A DNA stretch of 64,000 nucleotides from assembly GCA_013399895.1 (NCBI GenBank), contig VXBA01003121.1, positions 1,116,417 through 1,180,416 on the forward strand, written 5' to 3'. Below are positions 11,819 to 25,284 of the stretch, piece after piece. Made by a program: the position numbers and the translations under genes. How positions within the stretch are numbered: position 1 is the stretch's first letter; the number at the start of each line of letters is the position of its first letter. Under the pieces are notes generated by a model that saw nothing but the letters and a program-made list of their open reading frames with translations, made no database searches and was not told where the DNA came from. Source of the stretch: Serilophus lunatus (lineage: Eukaryota > Chordata > Aves > Passeriformes > Eurylaimidae).

Positions 11819-14628
11819 ATGAGAAATGTGCAGGTACAAGTTATATTGGGTCTGTGGGTCAAAACTGGTAACAGAACATACAGCTGTATTTGCGTAGGAG
11901 GGCAGAGTCAAGGACACAAAACAACACTACCCTGGATCCATGACTTAAGGCTTGTGAACCCTCATCTTTCATTCTTTAGACACCAAATCATGTCTGCAGG
12001 CCTTCTCAAAGTTCATGATGGAGCCTTTCCAAATCTAAAGACTACTTTTGATCATTCCTACTGATATACAAAGAAAATGTTCATCTTGCTTGCTTTTAAG
12101 CTCGTTCAGTATCCTCAAATTCCACACAAGTGTCTTCTACCTTCACCTTCAATGCTTTTTTATCTGGAGGAAAGGAGAGAGATCAAAAGAAAGGAAGGGT
12201 ATGAAAAGCAGAGAAGAAAAATAATTCTTTTGATTAAAAATAGAACTCATGATAACTGCATTTTAAAGAATAACATCAAGTTTTATTGGAAATGTATATG
12301 TCCTGAAACTAAAGCTCTAAGTATAATAACTGTCAGCTCAATTATAATTGTTTACAACATCAGACAAACAAGCAAAATTCATCAGGAATAGAATAGATTG
12401 CCCAGCCCTTGCAGCCAGTGCAGAGAATATCAAGACTTCCACACAAGTATATAAAAAAAGAAGATTGGAATTTTTTTTCTACAAAAAAAAAAAAAAAAGC
12501 TAACAAGAAATAGATTTGGAAGTCTCTTAGAAAATATAAACTTCTCCTCTACTTTGTCACAGCATTTGTCTGCTTAAGTAGTGCAACCAGATATTTTTAC
12601 ACTATGAAAAAGAGCTTTTGCCTCACCTTTATTTCCTCCTGTTAAAAATGTTTTGTGTAACTTTGCAAAATTGGACGTGATCAAATATGTTTGGCCAAGG
12701 CACACATTCCACACCTATCAAAGCCTTTACTTTCTCAGTTAAATAAAATACAGAGCTTTGTTGTTTCAGTGGCTACTTTGCTACTGGATTAATGGTATTA
12801 AACACACATACACATTAACTGCACAGATGATAATTCAGAAAGGGGGTTAATCTATAGCACCAAACAGTGGCTTTGTGCAAAGGAATATCCAGCTTCTGTA
12901 AAGAGTTTATAAAACTCAATAAATAGAACTGGCTTCAGACTTGACAGACCACCAAGAGCAAGTCAACCGTGAATTCTCTCATTGTCAAATTTAATAGAAT
13001 CTCAGCAATGGGAAAATCCTCATTCTGTGCTGCAAACATTCAAAGTCACAGCCTGCTGCTCATTTCTTAATTATGTAAAAACCTATTTAACACTTATGTT
13101 CAGAATGCCATTTTCATCCCAGTCAAAGTTTTAGGAAGAATTCTTAAAATGGAGGGACTTAGTTCTCAGTCAGGAATTAATAGCAATTGCAGGTTTTGTT
13201 TTGCACACACCAAAGAAAAGGTTTCTAATTAAGTAAAAAGGGATAGAAATTTTTCACATTAGTTTGGTTTCTTAGGGGTTTTTTTCCCCTTAAAGATAAG
13301 TTCTGTGAACATTTGTATGTAATTGTAAAGAATTGGATAGTCTTTCTTCCATCCTCATTTCTAGGCACACATTCCCATTCTGTGCTTAGTACAGACAGAT
13401 TCCGAAACAAAACCGTTTGTCATAAGGTAATCAGGGAACAAGAATTCACTGGAACTAATTTTTAAGCAAAATTAAGAAGAGAAAAATTAAGAAGAAAAAA
13501 AGGCATAAAAGGGAAACAGAAAAAAAAAACAATGTAAGCAATGTATAGAAAAACAACAAGAAGCCTTACTCAATTTTTGCAGTGGAAAAGGTTAATTGAC
13601 CAAGGTGAAAACATTGTAGGGGTTCAAAAAGGATTCTGAGTCATGGTTTGTCATTTAATCTTTGACTACTCACAGCTCTCTCCATCACCAGCCTGAATAA
13701 CAAATACAAATAATACTTAACATTCCATGTTGGCATTCAGACTGAATACTATATTTTCTAGTAAATCTTTCTACTAAATCTTATAACAACAATTCAGGTT
13801 ACCCAGCACTAGAAACATGCTGTGCTTCATTATGCATTTTAACTTTCTCTTCTTCTTTTCTCTTTTGATGCACAGAGGGGGAAAAAATACCTTGTGCAGG
13901 CTTATTGTTATTTAGGTTTGCTGTACAAAACTACTGCATTTTTACAGAGCTGTGATGCCATCAAATATTTATAAGGACAAACAAAACCAGCATAGCTCTT
14001 TGTAAAACCATTTAATACCATCAACTTTCTCCAACTCCTGCAGAAGCTGATTGAAGGAATCCTATGAGTTCAATAGGACCAAGACCAACCTAACAAGGCA
14101 TATGTGCTGAACATGCTCAGATTTGAGTAAACAGCACAACGACACAACCTCATTGTACTTTCCTCTCAAAAGATGTGTAAAAGACGTGTCTAAACAGCAG
14201 GGACACACCAAAGGGGAAATAATCTAGCAGGAGTTTTCCCATAGTATCAGAATTCCCATTGATTCAACTGTTAGTGCCTGAGAACAACAGGAATTAAAGC
14301 TTGTACAGGGCACATTCAGAAATGTCAGGCTAAGCGAAGTATGTCTGAACTGAGCAACCCTGTGTAGAAATTGCTAAAAGGTAACAAACACCACTCCTGA
14401 CAAAAAGAAGGGTTCAAAAGGTTCCATGCTGGTGGCAGCAGGGATTTTAGACTGGAAAGAAAGCATCATTATTCATGGCCCAGCAGTGAGGTGAAAGCCA
14501 CCAAGAGCTCAACCTGTAACAAGACATGACAAAAACTCTTCCAAACATCCCAGACACAGAAGAGAGCTGCCACTGATTGAAACTAGACTGAGACTGGACA
14601 GGGAATTGAGATGAGCAATGACTGAAAA
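11819..14628. other. AT-rich DNA, no gene seen
   Basis: No exon or transposon is recognised. There is a 16-A run at 12,483-12,498. Some stretches (about 12,960-13,090 and 13,900-13,990) are free of simple repeats and could be old conserved noncoding sequence, but nothing in one genome can show that. Confidence 0.5.
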
Positions 14629-15284
14629 ACCTGGGGTGCTGGTGGGTGAGAGGTTGGGCAGACCCTGGCTACAGGCACTGGGAGCCCAGAAACCTCCCTG
14701 TGTTGGGCTGATCCCACAGCATGGGCAGCAGGATTCTGTCCCTCTGCTCTGCTCTGCTCTGCTCTGGTGAGACCCCACCTGCAGTACTGCATCCTGCTCT
14801 GGGGTCTCCAACACAAGAAAGACATGGAACTGTTGGGAAAAGTCCAGAAGAGGCCAGAAGTTGATCAGAGGGCTGGAGCACCTCTGCTGTGAATTCAGAC
14901 TAAAGAGACTTGTGGTTTTTTAGCCTGGAGAAGAGAAGGCTCTGGGGAGATCTTGCAGCACCTTCCAGTACCTAAAGGGGCTCCAAAATAGCTGGAGAAG
15001 GACTTTTCAAAAGGGCATGGAGAGACAGCACAAAGGAGAATGCCCTTAACATGAAGAAGGGCAGATTTAGACTAGGTATTAAGAAAAAATTCTTTGCTGT
15101 GAGGTTGGTGAGGCCCTGGGACAAGTTGCCCAGAGAAGGTGTGGCTGTCCCACCCCTAGAAGTGTACAAGGCCAGGTTGGATGGGGCTCTGAGGAACTTG
15201 GTCTGAAGTCCCTACTTACAGCAGGGGGGTTGGAATAAGATGATCTTTAAGGCCCCTTCCAACCCAAACTGTTCTATGATTCTT
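14629..15284 (+). mobile_element. CR1 LINE, longest single copy in the window, with 3' tail
   Basis: Sense CR1 from the end of the reverse transcriptase ORF into the 3' UTR and tail: ctggggtgctggtggg, tctggtgagaccccacctgc, agtactgcatcctgctctgg, agacatggaactgttgggaa, agagggctggagcacctctg, tagcctggagaagagaaggc, gaggccctgggacaagttgc, ggccaggttggatggggctc, gatgatctttaaggcccctt, ccaacccaaactgttctatg, then attcttt. The reading frame is degraded, so it is a dead copy. A CTCTG microsatellite has grown inside it at 14,741-14,766. Confidence 0.92.
14741..14766. repeat. (CTCTG)n microsatellite inside CR1
   Basis: About five tandem CTCTG units expand the CR1 word 'ctctactctgctctggtgag'. This is a simple-sequence expansion within the element. 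Confidence 0.9.
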
Positions 15285-16781
15285 TGAAAATACATGACTG
15301 GGGGGAGAAAAGGACATGAGGTCTATAAGCAACTGATGGGAGGATCTTGGATTTTACTTATTTGGTAGCCCAGCACAGATGAGACACAAAGCCTTGACAC
15401 CAAAGATGTCATTATCATTTCATTAAATTTGGGCAAGATGAGGTGGAGAAGAATAGACAATCATGAATCTGTAACCACAGAATCAAAAGAAACAAAAAAA
15501 GAACAGCTCAAATGCATTTTACAATCTCATGGCAAACCCCCCCACACACACACTGTACCCACCAGTTTCAGCCTGGAGGCAGAAACTGGAGCCAACCTGG
15601 AGCCTGGAGGTTCAGAGCATGAGGCACCAGTGCCCTGGGCTGAGCTGCCCTTCCTCAGACACCAGCACTCAGCTCTACAGCTGAAGCTTGGCCAGTGAGG
15701 ATGACAGCATCCTCCCACTGGCATAAAGCATCCCTCTGCAGCAGCCCATGTGCCACCAAAGCAGCCTTTAAAACAGCCTGTGTAGAAGGAGAAGAGAACG
15801 TTGGGGTTTTCCCCCCTCTAAAAATGCAGGGTGCAACTACCAGGTAATTAATTCTGGTTATGTGGATGGTGGGGGGACATGGATTTCAAAATTTGCTTTT
15901 CAATATTTTAGGAAACAAAGGCAGCTGCCAATTTTGTGTGGGTCACTGAGCAGTATCAACTTTAATGTCCACAATGACACTGGAATTTCATTTCCCCAAC
16001 CCTGAAATATGAAATATTGGATTCTGCTTGCCTTCTGGGGAAGAACAGTACTTTATTTTTTTTCCCCTCTCAATTTCACTGCCTGCTGTGACTCCTTAAA
16101 TATCCATGCAGGTTTTCTCTCTCCCTTAATTTTTACAGAATGTAGCCCAGGCAATCTCTATGACTGTTTAAAAAATAGGTTTTATTAAAGAAATGAGTGC
16201 ACAGTTCTCCCATTTGTTCCTTTTCTACTTGTGCAAGACCTAAATATCAAGCTGGTTTCAAGGGAACAGAAATGTTTACTTAGTCGAGAGAGGGAAGAAG
16301 AAAAAGCAGCTCCAGTGCTGAATCCACTGTATCCCATCAGCTCTTCAATCAGGTTCACTACCAATATATTTTTCAGCAACGTGCATGTCTAGGTGGGGAA
16401 AAACAAGGTAAAGAAAGCAAATTCTGAGCATTAGAAGTAATTTGTAGGTGTTTTTAAAGGAAGGAGGGTCAAATACTCCCAGGTTTAAGACAGCAACGCC
16501 CACATTCTATCATTTTTAGTTTTTAAGACATGAATTTGTTATCCAGTTTGACAGGAGGACACCTTTGAAAAAAGGTGACTTTCCCTTGATGACTACCTGT
16601 CAGCTAAATATTAGGGTGCTTCTAAGTGCCTTTTTAAGTTTGCCTATCCTCTCATTTCCAAGTACTGAAATTCCTTGGAAACAGAATATGACATCATAAG
16701 GTTTTGCAGAAGCTCTCCCTGTTTGTCCATTTATATTAGTTTCATCATCCATAACAACTGTTTAAAAAGCAGAAAAACAAC

Positions 16782-16816
16782 CATGATGCATAATGCATTG
16801 TGTCATGATGCATAAT
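16782..16816. promoter_or_regulatory. Candidate enhancer core: repeated POU/bZIP-like motif
   Basis: The 13-mer catgatgcataat occurs twice, at 16,782-16,794 and 16,804-16,816, that is 22 bp (about two helical turns) apart. The first copy extends into ATGCATAATGCAT, similar to POU-domain dimer sites. TGATGCAT also resembles CEBP/ATF composite sites. An AT-rich homeodomain-like run (caataattaaaa) follows. The repeat is seen directly. Regulatory function is inference. Confidence 0.25.
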
Positions 16817-19800
16817 AACAATAATTAAAACCCCTCCCCCCCCCCAGCTCCCGAGGTTCAAAAATCTTTCCAAGTAAGCATTTCAGCATAAAGGCTTTGA
16901 CAAAAATGCCATTTAGGGACTTTCACATTTACAGCTATGCAATTTGTCATCATTTATATTAGAAAGAAGGTTTAAAATAAAAACAACAACAATGAAAGGA
17001 AGATAATACAATGCAATTTGGTACTTGATGAATCTCCTGTTGACTAAAAACCCCTATGCCTGGCAGCCAGAAAAGTTATTAACCTGCCAAATTACAGATG
17101 GAATTGGTGTATTTTTGCCCCAGAATTCTTTAAGCAGAAGAATACAGAATATCCCCACGTTCAAGTATTAGCAAAGGTTACTTGCCTTTGGAATATTGAT
17201 TAGCACAACCCTTGTGGGAATTATTTCACTTTTCCAAAGCAAATTAAAGATCTGAAAAGCAATTCTCAACTTAACTTCAAATGCAGTTATTTAAAAATGG
17301 ATGATTAATGCAATTACTGCCTGGCACAGAGAGCACAGCTTTCCAGAGGCAGCCAGCAGAATTCACAGGGAACGATGAAATCAGATTACCTTGAAAGAGC
17401 TCCCTTGATCCAGAGGAAAAAAAAAAATAAAATTGATACCTGGGAGCTTATTTCTCACCTGAATAACACATTTTTTCCTTCTAAACCACGAGCTGCATTG
17501 CAGTTCACTGTGCACACACTCTACCTCAGGTTTTCTGTGTTTTTCAGACTAAAATACACAGGAGGGATTTATTTATTTGCATCCCTACTACTCGTTCTTC
17601 ATCCACTTCCAAGGTTCCTGAAGTGCCTGCTTGAAATAAGCATTTCTGTAGGCTATTTTCTTTAGCAATGATTCACTCAACAAATTAATTTGTTTTTTTT
17701 TTTCTTTTGGACTTCCATACAGCAACCACCAGCATGGAGAACACATATCATGGTCCTGAGCACAATTATATTGTTATTTTTTTGAAGAACCAGCATCAAA
17801 TACAAGCCAAGTAGATTTTTCTGACATGACATCTGAAAACACATAAAACAGGGAATTGAGCTTAGGTCCTCTAAGCTAATGCCTAACCACAGAATAGTGT
17901 TCTACTGCCTTATTATGGAGCCATTAAGATCAAACACAATTTCAAAATCCAGGCAGAAATATTTCCCCTGAAACTTTATGTCAATTGCTACTCAGTTTTA
18001 AAACACCAATATACACGTCTGCTAAAATAAGGATTTGATAACACCAGTAATACACATTTCAGAGGTAATTATTTTAGTCACTTTTTTTCCCCCTGTTTCA
18101 GGTTCTAAAAATGTAACAGTTTTAAATCTTTACCAGAGAGCATAAGTGATAATGAGCTGTAAATCCACAGAACTAAAATGTTGCTGGGAGCACTACTTAT
18201 GACTTGTCAATCAGTGTGTCTAAAAGTATATCAGGAGTCTATAAAGTGATGGGGTTTTTCTTCAGTCACATAGATTAAACCACAGACTATGAACAAAAAA
18301 TGTCAAAAGTCTGTAATGCCTTCTTTATTTTGGTATCTCTGTGAAATGGTCGTAAAACAACATTTTTGTTTATTGGCCAAATGTGACGACTTGATGATGG
18401 CCCCTTGTCTTTTCTGATTGAAGAGAAGGGCAGGCCAGGAAGTGATAGCTGTTACTTGATATTCTTTTATGTGGTGTTGCATATTCCAATAAATTTCTAA
18501 ATGAATTGGGAAGCTGTGTAACAGCAAATGTCATTGTTAGCCAGATCCAAAAGAAAGCAGCTACAGTCAAGAACAAGCAAATCCTTGTCATGTGTACTAG
18601 AATATTTAGGAATTTCTGTAGGACAACAGTGCATAAAATCAAGTACCTTTATTAATGCTTATTTCTTAGGAAGAGAGTGCTTAGAATGCTACTTAATCCT
18701 GTTTCCTGGGTTCTGGAGCACCACAGCTTCCCATGATGTATTGCCTATTCCAGGCAGAAGGAATTTTGAGCTAAGACAGATTAGCAGTGAAAATTCACAT
18801 GCAAAGAGAACTTAAAGAGAAACTGAAGAGAGAGGCATTTTCCAGAAGCACAACCACATTTCCATCAGGTGTTAATATTTGCCACAGCCATCATTCAGAA
18901 AGTAACCTCAATTTTTGTACTTAATCAGTTGTGTTTCTAACATTCTTATCCTGGAATAAATCCCTAAAAAAATCATTTACATCCATAAAACAAGTGTAGA
19001 CCAGAAAACCACCAACTGCTCCTACCCAACCCTTACAGAACAACTGCATTATTCCTGGATGGCTACGACAGAGGAGGACAGGAATAACAGAATCTTTCAG
19101 GGATTAATTCCTCATGTAGTTTAGGTCAAATTGTACAGGGTTGGAGGGCTAATACAGCCACTTTTAATCAGACATAATGAACTGTCTGGATCTCATAAAT
19201 GAGAGGATTAAAACGGTTTGGGTACACTGACAAGGAAAAATAATTCAAGTTACACATTTTTCACTCCTGCTTATGCATCACTGTTGTCATGACTTGTGCC
19301 TTGAAAACTTCAGCCATGAAAGGACAGGTTTCCTCAAACATTTGCAAATTTAGGATCCTGTGCCACAGCACAGCTAATTAAACACCACTTTTCTAGGACC
19401 TTCACATTTGTTAGAGCTCGTCACCATCAAAGCCATTCATGTTAATGGTTTTATAGGACATGTGTTTATTTTGAATTTGCATGCCAGGCTTTGGTTTTGA
19501 GGTTTCACAAAATTATTTTTCTATGACATTTCCTCAAAGAAGTTTATTTGCTAGAGACACCAGTAAAACACAACTGGTCCTAGACATAAGATTTCTGGTT
19601 GATAAAATCAAATCACTTCAATTCTCTTTTCTGTGGAAATTTCATTGATCTGGTCTGTGATCTCTTCCTTTGCCAGAAAGCATTTTTCTGAATATTCTTT
19701 CTAACCATTCTCCCACATACACTCCCCAAGCTGATGAAAGCACAAGCAGAACATGAAAGAAATATTGACTTCGTAGAAACACATTTATTTTCATTAAGAC

Positions 19801-22179
19801 AGTTTTTTCCAAGAGGGAATAAGAAGTAAGTCCCTCCAGGTGTGTTAATCCAAGCTTCTTTCTGGGAAAGCTAAAGAAGAATTCCTTATTCCATTTCAGT
19901 CATCTCTGAGGATGGATCATCTCTGAATATTTACATTCCTGGTGTGACTGGATTAGGACAGAAAGGAGAAGAGTAAGAGAAACATAAGTTAAAATACAAG
20001 TAAATTACTCTCCTCACTTTTGAACCAATTTTTTGGGACTGATAACTGCTGAGAGATGGCACCAGAGACAGCCCTGTGTGGGAGAGGGAAGGACAGCAGG
20101 AAGAAGCAGCTTTTCCTCCTGAGGTGAGAACTAGTACTACACTAGCTGCTAATGCAAGAGGAAAAGGAAAAAGACAGAAATTTAAATTTTCCTGCCCTCC
20201 AGCCAAAAAAATCTTCCACACATGGGTGGTCCAGAGTTTAGTTGCACAGAGTAGCTAAATAGTTTTGATTCACTAATTCCACTTTGAAAATACAGCATAT
20301 GGGTTAGCCAGTGGTTTTTTGCTGGGTTTCCCCCTGCCCCTCCCCAGATGATCTTATTTCTGCTCTGTTTAGTTGTTGTTTCTAGGCATTACTAATTGTC
20401 ATTCATAGCAAAAGTAGTCAGCTGCTCATGGACCCAATTCCAAGGAGAAGCTGCAGACCTTGTTTTTTTTTTGTTTTGGGGGGTTTTTTTAATATGAAGA
20501 AAATATCCAGGTTGGTGCCAGAGGATCATTTTCTCATTCTAACAACCTCCTGTCCCTCTTTTTCTCCTGAGATATACAGAAAATAGATACTGCAAACAGC
20601 AGAGAGCTGAGACACCTGTAAGATACAGGGTGTTTTCAGAGAGTGAAACTGGACAGGACTAACTGCATGTGCTCCTTCCAAATTATTCACAGGATTTGAG
20701 GGCAGCCTGAAGCTGCATCTGATACAAGCCATACTTGACAGCAAAAAGAAAACAAGGAGGAAGTTGATAATATTTTTCTAGGCTTGCCTCAACACAAGAG
20801 TGGTAATTTCTGGGGAGGGAAAAAAAACATTTTCGCAGCCAGTAATGCAAATTGGATCCAAACAGGTTGAAGAATGAGATAACCTTGGGGTGATGGTCTT
20901 GCCAGATCTTTGGTCTCATGAGAGGGAAGGGGCTGCTCCAGCTCGTGGGCCTGTTCTGTCTCTTCTCCCCACTATCAGATGTGACTACAGGTCACCCTGA
21001 CCACTCAACCACAACTCCAGCAACTGTGAACAGCCTGACCCAAAGCACCTGAGCTGCACCAACTTCAAAACACCACACTCAGCTGTAATCAAACAAATCA
21101 GCCAACGCCAAATACGCAGAGAAAGTGTGAAGGTCAGGGAGAGGAGCAGAGAAAGGTTTTACATCCATTAAAACCAGTCAAGGATGGATGACTGTTCCCA
21201 GAAAGGGCAATACACGTGTCAGGCAGAACACCAATGGTCTGACCAATTTGCAAGTACTGAGGGTTGTTTCAGCACATACCTGCAACACAGAACATGAAAA
21301 CCTTCAATATCAAGTATAAAAAGGAAATGTCCTCACGTGAATGTGTATTAGTTAGGAGATTTTAACTGAGGTCAAACTGCAGGTCATCCATGTTTTCCTC
21401 CTCCTTCCCTCAAAGAAAGACCTCCTTCAGAACCCCTCTTTATAGCTGGTAGCTGTCTGAAGGTGGAAAGTCAAACTAACTCCAGCCCAGACATAATGAG
21501 CTCTGCTTCAAATGTATTTAGGAACAGTTATTAAAACAGCAACAGCTCATCTTGTGATCCTGGGTGGTGTTATCCTGTCAATAGTTACCACTTTCTATAT
21601 GAAGACACCACAGGAAAACATGACTTAGGCAAGTGGCACTGGTAGCAATGAGAGTGCTGTGGGTTTGTACACAGTAGTTGTGGGCAGGTTGTCCCTTCTC
21701 AGCTCTGGTTTGCTTCTCCAATGCAAATCAGCACTGACCTCTACTGCTGGACTATGGGCATGTGTACTTCCCAGGGAAAGAGCAAGGATGCTGCAGGAAC
21801 ACAGAGATGGCGTTTTCTAAAGGGCTTTCATGCTGCTCAGTATGGACTCCTGTGTATCTGGAGGTTCAAAGCTCTCGGGATATTTTTAACCATCTAAAGG
21901 AGCCTTGGTGCCCCCATCACACAGACAGGGAGGTGAGTTAAAGACTCCAAGGGAATAGCTTGGGGTAACTCATCCTGCACAGCCATTTTCCTAGTTTTCC
22001 ACTTGGAAATGCTTCCCCTACTCCAAGATCACATTTGCAAAGCTGATCTGTCTGTTGTGGAAGACCACACAGAGGACATTTGCCATAAAGAAAAAAAAAA
22101 ACAAACATTTACAGAATTAGTTCACATGGAACATCTCATGCACTTCCCACACACATTTTAGCTTATTTTGCAGCAATGT

Positions 22180-22240
22180 CCTTGGGTCACAAGCTTAAGT
22201 AGCTTACCCAAGGCCAGGCAGAGTCTGAGGACCTGTCCAC
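22180..22240 (-). mobile_element. MIR-like SINE core relic (antisense)
   Basis: The stretch aagcttaagtagcttaccca aggccaggcagag matches the well-known antisense MIR/CORE-SINE text 'ggttaagtaacttgcccaaggtcacacag' with several mismatches. Such old amniote SINE relics survive in bird genomes at low density. No flanking tRNA-like head is visible. Confidence 0.45.
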
Positions 22241-22344
22241 ATGGGGATACTCAGGAAATGAATCTGAAATTAAACTTTTAAAAAGAATGAGCTAAGCAGC
22301 ATCCTAAGCTAGCACTTTCATTTAGAATTAGAGCCTTAATTCAG

Positions 22345-22405
22345 CTTAGCCTAATTCTTTCAGTTCTAAAATGAGGATGGTGACACAAGCCTACTTCCAC
22401 ATCTA
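22345..22405 (+). mobile_element. Possible MIR-like SINE 3' segment (sense)
   Basis: tctttcagttctaaaatgag gatggtgacacaagcctact resembles the MIR 3' text 'cctcagtttcctcatctgtaaaatgaggat'. It lies about 120 bp from the antisense relic on its left, so it could be a separate copy in opposite orientation. It is weak on its own. Confidence 0.32.
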
Positions 22406-23242
22406 TTTATCTGAATAGGTTGAAGGCATTACTGCCTCCAGCTACTCATCACTGCCTTCCAGATGGAGGTTTGTACCCCACACAACTGTGACAGCACAGT
22501 GATTCATGGCAGTGATCCTGCTTAGAGAAAACTCTATCAGCTGAAATATAAACCAGGAGGTTTGCATCCATCCCATGTGGGATCAGGGATCACTCACACA
22601 AACCACTACACCTGGGGTGATCTGCAGGGGCAATAACCCCTCCCAGTCATAGGCTGGAACTTCTTAAATCTGGACAGATGTTTACAGAACAAATATCTGC
22701 CCACAACCTGACTGGAGGAAGCAAAGGATACCTGCCTGGAATACTCACTTGACTAAGGAAAAAGTGCAAATTGGTGAGTCAAGGTTGAGAACAAGACTCA
22801 TAGGGCATGACTGAGGCTGGATTAATTGACAAGGCATTATAATCTTGATGAGATCTCAATATCCCATCACTGCCACACAGCTGCACTTTAAAGACTAATA
22901 GCATGAAAGTGCATTTGGCCTCTATGACTTTAATTACAGAGACCCATTTACCCCACATTGTTTAATAGCTGGCAATAGATTGTAGGACGCCAGTCACCTC
23001 ACAGGTAAAATTGTTTCCTAGACAGTCTGAAAAGGGTGAAATAAGATGTTGGAGAAGCATTATGAATGTCTGGCAGTTTTTAAGATAAACAAAGGGAAGC
23101 AGAGGGAAGGGACAAAATCCTTTACATCCCTATTCCCTTGTTCTACCTTCCCACACCTGGGATACAGAAAAGCAGAATCCCCCTAGACAGGTCTTGGCAA
23201 CCCTGTGTTCAATCTGTCTCACAGTTCCCCTGAGATAAATTC

Positions 23243-23282
23243 AGGAGAGGGAGAGAGGAGAGGAGAGGAGAGGAGAGAGAGG
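23243..23282. repeat. (GGAGA)n polypurine microsatellite
   Basis: Tandem GGAGA/GAGAG units, purine-only on the plus strand for about 40 bases. Confidence 0.92.
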
Positions 23283-24229
23283 TTATTCCATGACAGTGGT
23301 TTTTGCACTGGAGAATGGAAAGAAAGCAAAGGGTTTATATTTGACATCCTCCCTCTGAACTCAGGTCACTCATTACTATCAAAGAGCCTCTGATAGAGAA
23401 AAACACTGGTGTGTACATCCATAAAAACAGAGAAATCAGTCAATATATTTAGCTATGTAACACCTGGCTATACTTAATATTCAAAGCCAAAGTACCTCTC
23501 AGTCGAAAGTTTTTATTAATATTGTTGTCTTTCTTTTTCTCCCAGGTGTAGAACTGAGTCACATGAAATGAGATGACCTAAAAATACAGGACCCCAAAGA
23601 CAAAGAAAGCAATACTGCAGCTAGAGCATTAATCTCTTAGTAGCACCAAGGTTGTAATTTCAGTGTGTTCTCCACTCTACACCCTTGCTGGAGATTATCT
23701 CCTACAGATGACATGCAAAAATAAACCTGGGTGAAATGGGAGGGGAGAGCAGGTAGCAAGAGGAGAAACAACCTTCTCTCTCCCCCTCTCTCACACAGAG
23801 AGAAAACAATTTGTTCTGCAAAGAAGAGAGTCTCTGGACCACAATACATTTTGGCTTTGAAAAAGGGGAAATTATTTGGGGAAAATCTTCTAAAAATAGA
23901 GGATTAACTGTACCACCGTTTTTTGCCTTCACAAGTTATGAATGGGATATGAGGTCTGTAAATATTAACAAGGGGGAAAAAAAAAAAGGCTTGGAACCTT
24001 TTTCTCCCTTCATTTTTAATCCCTAGCAACATTCAGATGATCTGGGAGTAACCTATCTATTTCTGGTCCTATTCAGTAGAGTAGGAAAACAAAAAGCCCT
24101 TTCCTCTGTATCCCAAAGTGTTTTTAATACAGAAAATCCATTAGGCACGGGGAAAGGCAGGAGCCTCCTATCAAGCTGCAAACAGGAATGTTTAAGCACA
24201 AGGCATTCAGGCAATGGAAATGCATTCAG

Positions 24230-24310
24230 AGTGTTTAGCGCGTAGGATTAATCGAATTATAATTTAATCATCTGATCAAACACTAATTAGCATAATCACT
24301 TGAGGGGAAA
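24230..24310. promoter_or_regulatory. Candidate homeodomain-site cluster
   Basis: Within 80 bp there are GGATTAAT (OTX/Bicoid-like, 24,245-24,252), AATTATAATTTAATC (24,255-24,269), TGATCAAA (24,273-24,280) and the perfect palindrome CTAATTAG (24,283-24,290). There are also two CpGs in 'agcgcgtagg' and one in 'atcgaat', in an otherwise CpG-poor area. The motifs are seen directly. Enhancer function is inference and needs conservation data. Confidence 0.28.
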
Positions 24311-25182
24311 AGCTGCTGGAGGAACAGACGAAGAAACACCTTGGGCACCCAGCACATTTTAATGACGAAAGATCATGCACAGATAATTCTTTCTACTTAA
24401 TAAAACACAGCAGAGACTGAGGATGGCAGTGCTGAGGAAGCAGTTTAAAGCACTCCTGAATCACATACATTTGTCCAGCATGAAAGATGCTGGAACTGGG
24501 TCTGCAAACTTTAGTTTATTCAGATTTAAGGAAGGGCTGTAAAAGGGCAGGAACACTCGACTACCCTGATTTGCCTTCTGAAGACTGGAGCATGAACACA
24601 GACCTCAGCCCACTGTGTTCCCATTACAACCATCTCTTACTGTTTCCCCCAGAGTCTCCCACATGAATGTTTAACTATGGATCACTTAGATGACCTTCAG
24701 GGATACAGCAAAGTATTAGTGTCCTTTTACAAACTGCATTTTAAATAATTAGTCTAAATCAGCTGGGTTTTTTGGCTCGGAGCAAGAGAGGTGGAAAAGC
24801 AAGAGATATTAAGGGAGCTTTGCTGTGCAATTCTGTCTGGCTTTCCTGGTAAAATCATACCACTACCGAGAACCTGAAACATGGAGAGACCAGAAAATCA
24901 CCCCTGATACTACCCATGCAATAAAATGTCACTTGTATCTGGAGAGTGGGCAGGGGGAGATGAATGGACAGGAGGAAGCATGGAAAATTGTATGGAAAGG
25001 AAGAAAGGGAGAAGCAGGGCATTGGAAGGGGGAAAGAATCTTTGGAGGTGTCTCTTGTTTGATTTTTTACTCAAAACAAAGCAACCGAATTACTCTCAGT
25101 AAGTGTCTAGGTCTTCAGATGGATGTTTCTTCTGGACATTAAAAACATTTAAATGTAATGAGCTGCAACATTTATAGATAAG

Positions 25183-25284
25183 ATCATAGAATCATTTAGA
25201 TTAGAAATGACCTCTGAGATCACTGAATGGAATCACTCACCCAGCACTGCCAAGTCCACAACTAACCCACATCCTTACATGCCA
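25183..25284 (-). mobile_element. CR1 LINE tail fragment (antisense)
   Basis: CR1 3' end in reverse complement: atcatagaatcatttagatt, agaaatgacctctgagatca, cccagcactgccaagtccac, aactaacccacatccttaca. About 100 bp are kept. Confidence 0.85.

Larger units (their letters stand above)
15285..25182. other. About 9.9 kb of gene-free, mostly single-copy DNA
   Basis: No coding exon, RNA gene or CR1 is supported here, which makes it one of the longest CR1-free stretches of the window. It contains two MIR-like relics near 22.2 and 22.4 kb, a (GGAGA)n microsatellite at 23.2 kb, a C-run near 16,836, and two motif-dense stretches (16.78 and 24.24 kb) listed separately. Confidence 0.5.
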
